A stretch of DNA of 64,000 nucleotides from Sporobolomyces roseus (taxonomy: Eukaryota; Basidiomycota; Microbotryomycetes; Sporidiobolales; Sporidiobolaceae), in assembly GCA_016617785.1 (NCBI GenBank), contig JADILM010000006.1, positions 1,488,001-1,552,000 on the forward strand, read 5' to 3'. Shown one piece after another: positions 31,781 to 43,503 of the stretch (its first letter is position 1; each line of letters opens with the position of its first letter). The notes beneath the pieces were generated by a model, which was not told where the DNA came from, did no database searches, and saw only the letters and a list, made by a program, of their open reading frames with translations. Made by a program: the position numbers and the translations under genes.

Positions 31781-34700
31781 ATGAACCGTTTCAGGCGTAG
31801 ATCAGAATCAAAGAAACGTAGCAAGGCCTCCGCCTCGTCAACTCAATCTGGATCGAACGATGGGAATGGGAATGAAAGTAGGAGAGGCAGTACCTCTACC
31901 GTCGCTACTACACGTACACAAGACAGCGGGAATCAAGGGTATGATAATGGAATGTCTAGGAGTATCTCTACGGGTAGTTTACAGTTACCTCAAACGGACG
32001 AAGATTTTAGAACTTCACTCATCTTGTAAAGTTCCCACTCTCTCTCACTTGTTGTAAGAGTGAGTGACTGATAAAGGGAAATGGAGTTGTTGGTTGTGTA
32101 GACCACATTTGACTGCGAGGTTTGAATTACTCAGGAGAGATGATGGGAAATTAGTCGATATGGAAACTATGCAAACCCATCTCGAGTGCGTCCTCCTTAT
32201 CTCTCTCGCCTTCATTTCGAACTACTCGACAAACTGATGGAGACGAGTGCGATGGTGCACAGCGCTCAAAGGAAGACTGGTAGATTGACGACATTTGAAG
32301 TAGATCAAGTACTTTTACAATACAAGTTACAATCGGCTGCCGAAGCTTCTCTTCCTCCTCCTCTCCCCTCCTCCTCTAACAACAAGAAGAAACGAATAGA
32401 TTGGACCGGTATAGATCTAGAGAAACTCTCGGCCTCGACCTCGAATACTTCTCCACCTCTCTTATCAATCTCTCGTTCCCCATCCCTCTCCCACTCGTCC
32501 CAATCAAACTTCCTCGAATCCTCACCAACCATAGCGAGTTCGTCAGCAACTTCATTCGTTTCGTTCCCCCATTCAAACTCTTCTTCCTCTCTAGCGAGTA
32601 CTTCTACGATCCCTTTCAACCCTCCTCCCCACTCTTCACCTCCTCCTCCTACATCGATCAATTCTACTCCGAGAAGAAGAGCTGCTTATGGACAAGAAAG
32701 TAATGGATTATTTGGTGGACGAGTTGGAGGTTCAAGTAGGGGAATGGTCAAGAGTCGGAGTGAGCAAAGTTTTGGGGCGAGTAGTTTGAGGAGTTATAGG
32801 AGTGTTAGAGAGGTTGGAACGTCCGAACGCGTTAGGGGGAAGGATAAGGCAGTTGAGGAGGAGAATGAGGGAGAGAAGAGTCGTAGGGAGGAGGAAAATG
32901 CTGGAGAAGAAGAGGAAGAGAGAGAGAGGGTTGAGAGTGAAAGTGAGAGTGCTGGAGTCGCAAGGGAATGGTTGGATGCTGATGCTGATGAGACTACACG
33001 AGATGATCGGGATCAAGAGTTTTCAGAGGAGTTACCAACAAGATTGACAGATCATCGTCAATTGAAGAGGATCTCGACGGCATTTGATTCAAGCATTTCG
33101 AAGGAAACTAGTAAACGATCTTCCTCTTCCTCTTCCTTCGAAACAGTCGATTCTCGAAAGGAAGAAGAAGGTTTACGTTCTCCCCAATCTATTCGATCTT
33201 CCCTTCTTCGACGACCTCTCTCATTACTCTCAGTTCCAACTCCACTCGTATCGTCGTCCTCGACCCCTCAATCACCGATCTCACCAATCACTCAAGCAGA
33301 TTTGACAGGTGTAGATACGTTCGACAAACCATCTTCGACCTCAACCTCTGAACCAGAACCAGAAATAGGATATCGAAGGAGGTTGAGCGATCCTGAACCT
33401 ATCAATTTCATTAACTCTCGTTTCCAACCCTCGCACCCTCACTCGGCGACAGAAATTGACCCAACCCAAATCCCTTTACCTCCATCATCGTCCATCCCTT
33501 CCTCTCTCCATTCTCACTCGGAACCTCCAACGTTCGACCTCCCCTCCACAACAAGAGAACGAGAATTAACCTCTTCTACCACGGCCACTGATACTACCAC
33601 CTCAACTATCTCTCCCACGACTAGAGGAGGAAATCCAGAAGCTTTCTCATTCCCATTCGTTCCTCATCGTTCTTCTCAATACTCATCGGAGGAGGAGGAG
33701 GAGCACGGGGAAGGAGATAGGACGCTTCTTTCTCAAGCTAGTCGGGTGGAATTACCGTTGAGTAGTGATGATGAGGAAGGGAGGAATGATACGACGAGGG
33801 ACTCGGTAATGAGTTTGTTGAGTGGTGGTGGTTCGAGCTTTCATGAGCTAGATCAGGGAATCGACGAGGAGGAGGAAGAAGTAGAACTGCGGCGAACTTC
33901 GGAGGAGGAGCAGGAGGAAGAGAACGATAGGCATCAATCGGGTTCGAGTCGAGAGGTTGGGGCTAGTCAGGAGGATTTACTGGATTTAGCGACGATGGAT
34001 TTGGATAGTCGAGCGAGGGGCGCCGAGAGTGAGAGTGGTCAAGGTGGTGGAAACGTTGGGATGCAGGATTTGAGGGTTATTCAAGATGCATTGGTGAGGA
34101 GAGCGGAGGAGAGAAAGAGATTAGAGATGGATAGAAGAAACGTAGTCAAGGAGGATCGGGATAGGCAAGTGATTGAACAGGATTTCGGAGATGAGGTTGC
34201 GAATGCGGATGAAGAACTGGTATTGGGAGAAAAGGAACAGGAAGATAAATCGATTAGTAGGGTCAGTGAGGAGGGAGACGAGGTATTGAATAAGGGTGAT
34301 GATGATGAGTTTGGGGATTCAGATCAGGAAGAAGGAGATGCCGACAGTAGTTTGGGAGGAGAAGAAGAAGGAATGGGATCTCGAAAAGATTCAGTCGAAT
34401 CGGGAATCACTTCGACCGGAGCATTCGATTTTGGGGATATCGAACTAGCTGGACTAGGCTTCACCTCGACGACGCATCCTCGAACGTCAATCTCTACGAA
34501 TCGCAGGAGTACGAGGAGTGCCAAGAGGACGAGTAGGAAAAGTGTTGATACGGGAATCACGGGATTGGCTCCTCAATCGACGAGGATGGAGATCAATACG
34601 AGTCAGACTAGTTCGAGTCCTGGAGGGTTCACGAATAGTGCGATCACGCCGAGTACGAGTCAATCGGATGCTTTCGAGTTTAGTAGTCTCGCAGGATCTC

Positions 34701-37646
34701 GTAAGTTGCTCAAGATCACTGCATCTTGCGAAAATTCACTGACGAGGCTTCCATGAGTGACCTGCAGCTGACGTAGCCTCATGGACGGGAGAACGTGAAG
34801 ACCTTCGAAACGATTCAGTTGAAGAAGAAGAAGATTACTCTCCCGACATTGGAGTCTCTCGTTCGCCAGGTATGCAAGATCTCTCGATCGAGCATGACGA
34901 CCAGGAGGAACTGGATTTACCCGACGAAGAACGCGATCGAGTGGAGGAGGAACAAAGTGAAATCGAGGATCAATTTGGCGATCTACCGCAGACATCGAAT
35001 GAAGCTCTACCTGGAGAACCTTCAGCTGCACTCGGAGCCCCTCTACCAATCGACAACTCCGATTCGTCCTTCCTTCGCGTCCCTCGCAACATGCCTCGTC
35101 GAGATCCTTCTTCGACAACTTCGATGCTCATTCGAGACGTACGGAACCAAGCGACTCTCGCTACGTTCGCACTCAAGAAGACTCCAACTTCTCCTCCTAC
35201 TCGGCAGCTCTCGAAGAAATCGATCAGAAAAGGCTCAATTTCTTCACCTCATCTCGTTTCTGCACCAACCGACATGGCGACTGTCCCTATCGTTCCCTCT
35301 TCATCTTCGCAAGTTCCTGTTTCTCCTCGATCGCCTCACTCGAAAGTTTCAAGAAGCAAGAGTCGAAAGGACAAGGAAGCGGGGGAAGGAGAAGGATCGA
35401 AGAAAGGACTCGGTTTGAGATTCAAGATGTTACTCAAGAAGCAAAGTCGAGATCACCTCTCGCTCAACGGTGACGAAATCACTCCTTTCGTCGACTTTGG
35501 TGCTGCAGAATCAACAACGAACCAACCTCGTCCTCCTACAGATGGACCTCCTCCGATCACACCTCCGAATCAAGATACGGCTCGTTTCGCTTCTCCCGGT
35601 TCGAACTCGGACTTCCCTCAAACTCCCGATCAAGACGATCCTACCACCCCTCTCGCTGTCAAACCCAAACTCGCTTCGACCAGATCACCTCCTCGTCGAC
35701 CACCTCCTCCAGGATTAGCGGCAGTCGAAGAGTTACAAGAACGACCTTCACCTCCTCTTTCAGTCAACTCGGAACCCTCTGTTCCTCCTCCCTACATGCC
35801 TTCACCAGTACCATCGACGAGTTCAGGCAAAGAAGGCAGGGGACTTACTCGACTCGTTTCGAGATTACGAGGTTCACCGAATCTATCTGCTCGTCGAGGT
35901 TCACCGAATCTATCTGCTCGTCGAGGCTCAGAACTCACTTCACCGACGACGACTATGGTCTCATCAATTGATGAAGCATTCGGAGGAACGCAATCGACGA
36001 AGAGTCTCTCTCGAACTGTTTCAAAGGAGGAGGAGGAGCAAGAAACGTTTGGACTAGGAATCGAGAACGACGGATCTTCGAATCGAGAACCTCCTGTTCC
36101 TTACGATATGAGACGAGGTCGACTCTCGAATGGAAACGAAGCGTTCCCTCCTGTCGCCAACACGGCTCCTCTCTCAGTTGGTCGAAACAGTCAGACTTCT
36201 CTCGCGATGCAAGCTGCCTTCACTTTCCCTCCCGATTTAGCTAGTGGTCAAAGGATCTCGAGGGCTAGTGGGAACGTTACTAGGACGAGTGGTCATCCAG
36301 TGAGAGCTTCGACGGATTCAATGCAGAGGCTTTGGGAAGCAGCAGAGGATTTGGGATTGCCTCCTGACAAGGTAAGCCACTTTCTTCGTTGCATCCGAGT
36401 CACGACTGATTGATCGTATGTATCTGCGTACAGGTCCAAGAACTCGTCGACTCTGCTTATGCTCAATCGCCTACGACTTCTTCGAATGAACGATCCGGAA
36501 GTTCAAGTTCGAGAGGTCACTCGTTCTCTGCTGAATCTCACCGACGACAACGCTCGACTGCTTCTCAATCTCTCTCACACTCTCAATCTCTCTCGCGCTC
36601 AAAGGGAAACGGTTCTCTCAGCTCTCACAGGCGAGGAACGAGTGAAGCTTCTTCATCTCTCGGACATCGTCGAAAAGGTTCCTCAAGCTCATCAAGCTCA
36701 TCGCGCTCGTTACAAGACCGACCTCCCACTCCCCCTCCCGCTTCTCGACACCTTCGAAAGGCTTCGATCGCCTCTTCTCGTGAAGCTGGACCGATACCCG
36801 ATTTACCCACTTCTTACTCTTCAAACACTCTTCCTCCTTCCTCGAGCGCCAACTCTCGACTCAGCGTCTCGAATCCTCAGTACCCTCCACCTGCTTCACC
36901 AAGTCTAGGATCGATCATCAGTTCTCGACGATCAGGATACGCAGACAGTTTCCTCGATTTCTACGCGCAGGCGAGCGACGATTACGATGAACCTGATATT
37001 CCACCCGTTCCTCCTCTCGGTCAACACGCCTCTGAACGCTCCCTCAACTCGACTGGAGGAGATGAATACGCAGATCGTACTTTACAACCCGAGGATCTCT
37101 CAGCGGAACACGACGATGGAGAAGTGGTTTGGCAAGTTCTGTCGGACCTTCGAAACAACCGCATGTCCGTCCTTTCGAAGGATTCGAGCTTTGGTTTCGA
37201 CTCGAGGGATTCGTCATTCGAAGTCGAGAATGGAGCGAACGAGAATCCTAGCGATCGTTCCGAATCCATCGCTAATCTTCTTCGGTAAGTGTTCACTCTT
37301 ACCCTCTTTCTCTATTTGGGGGCTCATCCTTTATATGTGTGTCTGCAGTCACCGAGATCGCAAACGCTCTAGCGTCAACATGCCACCTTTCCAAGCTGGA
37401 GGTCGCTTCCCCTCCATCTATGTCAGAGACGAGCGTAAACTCATGGAATTAGGCGAACACGGTGGAGTCGCTGCAGAACAAGAAGGTCACTTCTTCGTTC
37501 GTCCAAAGGATGCTCAAAATGAAGCGTTACCGGAGCTCCCTCAAAACTATCGTCAAAACATTCTCGAGGCCTCAACTTCTTCCTCCTCGAATCCACCTCA
37601 CGCTCCTCCTCCTCCTGCTCAATCTGAATCTACAACATATCGCTAG
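31781..37646 (+). CDS. Very large Ser-rich, mostly disordered fungal protein
   Basis: Function not recognised. Six or seven exons give about 1,840 residues. The start is MNRFRRRSESKKRSKASASS. The first conserved block, FRTSLILPHLTARFELLRRD, spans intron 1 (about 32027-32101). A second intron at about 32187-32249 gives THLDAMVHSAQRKTGRLTTF. Next comes RRAAYGQESNGLFGGRVGG, which resembles an NLFGGR motif I recall in large uncharacterised ascomycete proteins. A very long Ser/Glu/Pro-rich middle follows, with acidic runs (EEEEVELRRTSEEEQEEEND). Later blocks are AGEGEGSKKGLGLRFKMLLK, LWEAAEDLGLPPDKVQELVD (joined at about 36372-36433) and the C-terminal MPPFQAGGRFPSIYVRDERK. Stop at 37644. Many S-P and R-x-x-S sites suggest phosphorylation. 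A 27-nt tandem duplication lies at about 35868-35925. Confidence 0.8.
35868..35925 (+). repeat. 27-nt tandem duplication, in frame
   Basis: Two identical copies of a 27-nt unit encode G-S-P-N-L-S-A-R-R twice, inside the large Ser-rich protein. The third unit diverges after R-G-S. Identity at nucleotide level points to a recent event. Confidence 0.85.
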
Positions 37647-37970
37647 TCGATTAAGAAACCCTTCTCATTTCACGACAGACTTGTTACGACCCGCAAAAAT
37701 AGATACCTCTTGTTTACCTTTCTTCCAATCGTTTGTATCCTGTTTCTCTTTCGCAACCCCTAACGATCATTCGCAATTGGTTCATGTTTGCCCTTTCCTT
37801 GGCTCTTCGATCGGAGACTCACTTGCGAGTAAGATCAGAATTGACACATGCGGATATAGGATCGCGAACGAGAGAGAGAGGCTAAGCAACGAGTATGATG
37901 AAGACAACACAATATGGGGGAGGTACTAATCTAAGGAGATAAGAGAGAGAGAAATACAAAGAGAGACCGT
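37647..37970. other. Intergenic between convergent genes
   Basis: 324 bp between two stop codons, holding both 3' ends. No gene or repeat seen apart from short GA-rich runs. Confidence 0.5.
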
Positions 37971-40900
37971 TCAAGCGTTAGGGACATGATTCTTTAACAA
38001 TTCGTCTTCCCTCAAAGCAGCGAAAACATCGCCTTCTTCGACCATCGCTCTGACTTTCTGAAACACGTCCAACCTTGCTGATTCAGTCGCCAGTAACCTT
38101 TGAGCGTGCAAATCGGAAATGCAACTGAGGAGATCAGATTTTGAAGGGTAAGAGTTCGAAGGGATGAGGTGAGTTTGTCGTAGGAAAGTGTCGTGCCATG
38201 ATATTACCTACAGAAACATATTCTCTCAATCAGTTCCAGAGTCAGCAAGAAAATACGAGAAGAGTTAGAAGCTTACGGAATCCAATTCAACTTCCAATAC
38301 ACCGCTCCTTCTGATGCATTGCGCCAATGCCAACATCAACACTTTCTGATGAAAGCTCGAATTCTTGATCCAACCCGTCATCCCATTCTTAGTCATCTCG
38401 TTATAAGCAGCCGTAGCGTCCTTGATCGTACACTTGACTTCTCCTCCCTCTTCACCTTCCTCCTGTTGTCGAAGTGCAACTCGATCGAGGGTTCGACGAG
38501 CTACGTCGAGCGCTTTACGAGCGTCTCCCGAGATCCCAGCGACTGACTTTGCGATCTTTTGTAAAGCTGTGTCTTCGAATAATTGGACGGGAGTTGAAGA
38601 GTCGGAGGATGTGACGAGTGATAAACGGGCTTCGAGGATTCGTTTCAATTCGTTCCAGTTGTAGGGTTGGAAGGGAATACGATTCGTTCCTGTAAACCAT
38701 TCGACTTCTCACATCAGTCTGGAATAGAAAGACAGAGAGAGTGGATGTATAGAGAATAGAGAGAGAGAGAAAAGCTAACCCAACCTCGAACGGATTTTAC
38801 CACTCATTTCCCTCTCTGGTAAATCCATCGTGTTTGCGACGGCGATGACGACCAACCTCGAATGAGCCGAATGAGGCCAGTTGAAGAAGTTGTACAAAAC
38901 TTCTTGACGTTTCGACAACATTTGATCCAGTTCGTCCACGAGAACGACGCTGTACACTCGAAGAGAATTCTCTACTTCAGTCGCCGTAGAAGAGAGATGG
39001 TGAGGAGAGAGTGAGAACGTACGTAGTCTTTCGAGCTGGATCAGGATTCGCAAACCAACCTTCCAACGCAGAGAGTGCAGCTTTCGGTGAGATTTTGGAA
39101 GGTTTCGATTTATGATCGTTTGTCGTATTGAGTGCGTTCCAAAGGTGACAAAAAGCGGTATTCGCCTCACTGATCTTCATTCCATTGATCTCGACGAAAG
39201 TGAAAGAATCCATCTCCTATTCCTCCCTTTTCTCTATCAGTTTTCTCCTTCAGAATCGCGAAAAGAGTTAGAGGTACGTACAGGATCATTTTGTAATTCC
39301 CTCACTACTGAATGAACTGTAGCAGTTTTACCAGTACCCGGTACTCCATGCACGTACAAACATCCACCGGTTCTAGATAATACAGCATCCCCTACGAATT
39401 GTCGAATTCGAGAACGTTGTTCGTCTCGACAAGGGAGGTTCTCTGGAGTTGCCGAGACGTGGAGTAGAGCTTTCGCGCGTTCGAGTGGGGAGGGGAGGGA
39501 TGCGAGGAATGAAGAGGAGAGGAGAGGAGGAAGGGAATTGTGAGTCGTTGAAGAAGCGTCTTTCGTCGCAAGGCGTCGACGCTTCGTGGTTCGGGATGTT
39601 GTCGTCGTTGTGCGAGGTGGTCGGGTACGTTTCTTGGGAGAGGCGGAAGTGGATCGGCGAAGGGAGGAGGAAGGAGTTGGGAGTTGAGAGTTGCGTCGTC
39701 TGCGTTTCGTTGGGGTTCGAGAATAGGTCTCATCTTCATCCGAGGATGCGTCTTCTTCTGATGCTTCTTCTTCTTCTCCTTCCGATGAACTGTCACCACC
39801 TTCTGAAGACGAAGAAGCGTCTGACCGGCGATTCGGAGCCTGTGAGCAAAAGGAAGCGTATCGTCAGTTGATAGACAAGCAAGAGATGCGCGATCAGTCA
39901 ACTCACGAAAGCTTCACCTTCTTCCTCTCCACTATCACTTTCACTTTCCTCGTCCTCTCTGTCCCTCGCCCTGACTTTCTCCACCTCCTTTCCTTTCCCC
40001 TTGATACTTTTTTTCCTCTCCCTAATCCTCTTCTCCCTCTCCCTTTCCTCCTCCTCTTCATCCTCCAAAACCGGTTCGACTTCCCATCCCTCCGTTTTCT
40101 TCTCCACCTCTTTCTCTTCCCATCCTTCGACACCTCTCAACCTCAACCTCTCCCAACCCCCAACACCTTGCTCTTCATCATCTACCAAGTCCGCCCAGAA
40201 TCCAGCACCACTAATAGGTTTCACATCGTACACTTTTCGAACTATGAAGGTTGGATGAAGGCGCTGTGAAGATTGATCGAGAGGTGGAGAGGATGGGTCG
40301 TAAGAGAGAACCTCGCACAAGGAGGTGATCGAGGAGAGGGGGAGGGAATCGGAATGCAAGGGAGTTTTGAGTGAGGCGGCAGAGGAGAGATAGGCAGGTT
40401 TCAAAGGGGATTCTGAGGACGATTTCTTTTTTTGAGGAGAACTTAGGAGAGCTCGTTCGCGTAATTGACGAGATTCGATTAGGTGTGATGAGTCGGCAGT
40501 GTAATATAACTCGTACTATTTTTAACAAATGACCTCAGTACTTTGCCAATCTCTCGAGACGAAGAAGAAGAAGAAGAGAGAGTTTTAAGTGAACTCACAG
40601 GTAAAGTTTGACCACCCAAAGCTTCCTCATCAGGTCCATCCTCTCCCCACACGGCACCAGGTCTCGCAAACCATCTCACCAATGCTTTCTTCTCGTTTCC
40701 TACATCCTCAAACAACCTAGTAATGACGCCAACTTTATCACTCCCTTGCAACCCATCCTCATGTTTCCACCCTTGGTACTCTTCCTCGAATACTTTCTTC
40801 TTCTCTTTCCCTTTCTTCGATGGTCTGATGGGTTTAGGAGGTAATTGATAGATGGGGGGTCGAAGGAATTTATGATTTTCAGATATTTTTGATTGTAAGA

Positions 40901-41141
40901 TGATACAATCTCCTATTCTGTATTCTGTACTTGTCGTACTACTTGAAGGAGGATTGTTGGGTTTGGTGCGTGTAGTGGTAGTTGTACGAGTGAAGGAAGA
41001 GTGTTCGACCTCGTTTGAGATCTTGTTGTGACGAGAAGCACGCTTTGAAGGGGATTCATCTGAGGTAGTGGTGGTGGGTGTGTTCCAATCATCTGTGTGA
41101 GATACTTGAACTTTCTCCTCTTCTGTTGCTGGAGGAGGCAT
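37971..41141 (-). CDS. ORC1: Origin recognition complex subunit 1 (ORC1)
   Basis: Largest ORC subunit; an AAA+ ATPase that marks replication origins and loads MCM. The ATG at 41141 gives MPPPATEEEKVQVSHTDDWN. A BAH domain follows (YRIGDCIILQS, then DKVGVITRLFED, KALVRWFARPGAVW, NELYYTADS and HPTFIVRKVYDVKPISGAGF), which in ORC1 binds nucleosomes. A long acidic then basic disordered linker precedes the AAA+ module. Walker A is VHGVPGTGKTATVHSV (39321-39347 region), Walker B is VVLVDELDQMLSKRQEVLY, sensor 1 is VVIAVANTMDLPERE and sensor 2 is AGISGDARKALDVARRTLDR. The last exon, from VISWHDTFLRQTHLIPSNSY to the TGA at 37971-37973, fits the winged-helix end. About eight exons, roughly 830 residues. 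Its start lies 96 bp from that of NTH1 on the other strand. Confidence 0.95.
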
Positions 41142-41237
41142 TGAGGTTGGGTTGGAGGAAGACAGAAAGGACAGAGAGAGAAAACACGTCGAAACGCCAA
41201 AATTTTGCATACAGTCGAAGAAGATTTCTCTCTCATC
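41142..41237. promoter_or_regulatory. ORC1/NTH1 bidirectional promoter
   Basis: Only 96 bp separate the two divergent start codons, so both promoters and 5' leaders must overlap or be very short. No MCB/E2F-type ACGCGT was seen; the nearest is AACACGTCGAAACGCC at about 41186. Confidence 0.6.
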
Positions 41238-42761
41238 ATGTCTCGGACGTTCACTTCCTTCTCTCTTCACTTTCCAAAGTTGCTTCGTTCAATAAAGATG
41301 GCCCCGCTTCGCACTCGCAAGTCTTCAATCTCTTCCAAAGTGACTTTGTACTCGTCCCCCTCGACCCCTCCTCCTCCCCATCAAATCCCTTCAACGCCAC
41401 TTCGTCGATCCACTCGTTCTTCCACCACCACAACTCCCTTATTCGATGCCGCTTCCGACTCTGACACTTCCATCAAAGATGAAGAGGACGACATGAAACC
41501 CGTAGTTCGACCTAAACCAACTCGCAAACCCACGCCTCGCAAAATGGCACTAGATATTCCTCACCCAGCTCCCAAGAATTGGGAGAAACAGTATGCTATT
41601 ATAGAGGAACAAAGGAAGAGTATTGTCGCACCTGTCGATTTGATGGGTTGTGAACAAGGTGGGATTGATCAAGTTAGTGGGGAGGAAAGGAAACCATTCA
41701 AATTGAGTTGGAAGGTAACGCCTCCTAACCCTCCTTTTCTTTTGCACAAGCTTCTTGTACTGATAATCCGTGACAGTGGCGTAGGATAAGAAATTGTCAA
41801 CTTTGGTATCGTTGATATTGTCGAGTCAAACGAAAGATCCAGTAACTCATCAAGCGACTCAAAATTTACGTTACAACTTGCCGATCCCTGGGTTGACCTT
41901 GGAATCGATCGAACAAGCTACCGTACAAGAGATAGACGAGTGTATCAAGAAAGTCGGGTTTCATAATACGAAAGCCGCGAATCTGAAATTGATGGCGGAT
42001 CATTTGAGGGAGAAACATCAAGGGGAAGTACCAGAGGATCTTGATGCTTTGCTGGAGATCAAGGGATGTGGTCCAAAGATGGCCTATTTAGCTCTTTCGA
42101 GCTATGGACAAAATGTGCGCCTTACACTCTCTTCTCACTTCTCCCCCAGAAATATCGCTGAAATGTTGCTGACCCGCTCGAACAACTTAGCTTGGGATCG
42201 GAGTAGATACTCACGTACACCGCATAACCCATCGACTGAGATGGCATCGGAAAGAGCCCAAGAACGCCGAAGAAACCAGGTTCGTCCCCTCCCTCCATTC
42301 TCCCCTCCCTTTTCTCCTGCTTCTCATCCCACTGACCCCTCTCCTCTTCAGGTTGAATTTGGAATCCTGGTTACCCAAAGATCGTTGGCCAACAGTGAAC
42401 AAGTTCCGTTCCCTTTCTCTCCCTTCCCCTAGGGCCTCACTGATGAATCTCGCCCCGTGGGGAGTGTAGGATGTTGGTCGGATTCGGACAAGAGATTTGT
42501 AGGCCGGTTGGACCTCGATGCGATCAATGTTCTTTGGGAGCGGCCAAGTTGTGTCCTAGTAGAAGAACGGTACCGGCGAGTTCCTCACCGAGGAAGAAGG
42601 CGAAACTTGAGGTCAAGGAGGAGATTGAGGTTAAAGGGGAGGAAGGAGGGGAGCCAAAGGTTGAGATTGGGTTAGAGGTGGATGTGAAACTCGAGTCGGA
42701 AGAGGGAGGAGGAAGGGTTGAAGAGGAAATTGTCGAGAGGCTCAAGGTTGAAATTGTTTGA
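41238..42761 (+). CDS. NTG1: Endonuclease III homolog (NTH1/NTG), DNA glycosylase-lyase
   Basis: Bifunctional base-excision enzyme for oxidised pyrimidines. The core begins at [20 protein letters not shown]. The helix-hairpin-helix reads [20 protein letters not shown] with the catalytic Lys in GCGPKMA. The catalytic Asp is in [11 protein letters not shown]. The [4Fe-4S] loop is [19 protein letters not shown] with spacing C-x6-C-x2-C-x5-C, as in the family. About six exons; conserved residues cross the junctions near 41715-41778 and 42120-42190. A Glu/Lys-rich tail after the cluster is an extension. Two in-frame ATGs exist. The one at 41238 adds [20 protein letters not shown], a presequence-like stretch without acidic residues. 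The one at 41298 has the stronger context (AAAGATGG) and opens a basic nuclear-type N terminus. Confidence 0.93.
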
Positions 42762-43503
42762 AGAGAAGGGAAGGGACCGCTCTAATGAACGAGGGAGGTG
42801 TTCTTCAGGAGAGTCAATCTGTTAGCAAGGAAAAGAGAGTCAGGTGTATCGTCCACAAAGGGAAAGAGGGTGTGTCATTCGGCTTTAAAAACTTGTTTTT
42901 CGGAAGGATGCGGAAAGAAATCGCTTGTTGTTGTTTGTGCTTCCACTACCTTCTCCCTTGCGAGCTACCAAACGAGAGAGTCTGACCTGATAGTCGAATA
43001 GGGGACAACAAGTATCGAAGAGGGCAGCGATCGGATATAGAGAGCGTTTTTAGCGAGGTTCAATCTTCGGGTCTCGCTTGGAAGGATATTCGCAAGTTAT
43101 CCCTTCAGACGCGAGCGATATCGATTGGAAGCTCCCTAAGCAAGCCACTAGACGTTCGGCTACAATCAACAGTCGACAGTCAGCAGTTACGAAAATGGTC
43201 GTCTCTCTCGAATTCCGCCTTCGACTCGACGACAGTTCCTTCGTTCTCACCTCATCCGCTCAAATTTCGAGCTCTGCCGAGGTTGCCAGGACAGTACTGC
43301 TTCAGTGTGAAGTCGATGTAGCTTGTAAACGGAATCCCTCTGGGAACAAAAGAGAGGTCTTTTCGAACTCTGGTCATCTTTGCGCCTCTCGCTCGTATAC
43401 GGGTAAAATAGTGGAGACAATACTACTTTGCATCGCGTCACGATATCAATAATGTTACACCAGACCCCTCATAACCTGAATATCGGTATCTTCGAAACCT
43501 CCG
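42762..43503. other. Intergenic between convergent genes
   Basis: 742 bp between the NTH1 stop and the acetoacetyl-CoA synthetase stop. Short frames only; the 124-codon plus-strand frame at 43078-43452 has no recognisable features. I see no RNA gene or repeat. Confidence 0.5.

Noticed and set aside
32305..32661. Antisense 118-codon frame in the large Ser-rich gene
   Set aside because: A shadow of Ser/Pro codons; the plus strand is supported by conserved blocks on both sides.
39449..40269. Long open frames on the plus strand (39449-39871, 39868-40269)
   Set aside because: They are antisense to the low-complexity linker of ORC1, whose frame is supported by BAH and AAA+ motifs on both sides. 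Repetitive purine/pyrimidine codons keep the opposite strand open.
43078..43452. 124-codon plus-strand frame between NTH1 and the synthetase
   Set aside because: No recognisable domain; expected by chance in a 742-bp gap of balanced composition.
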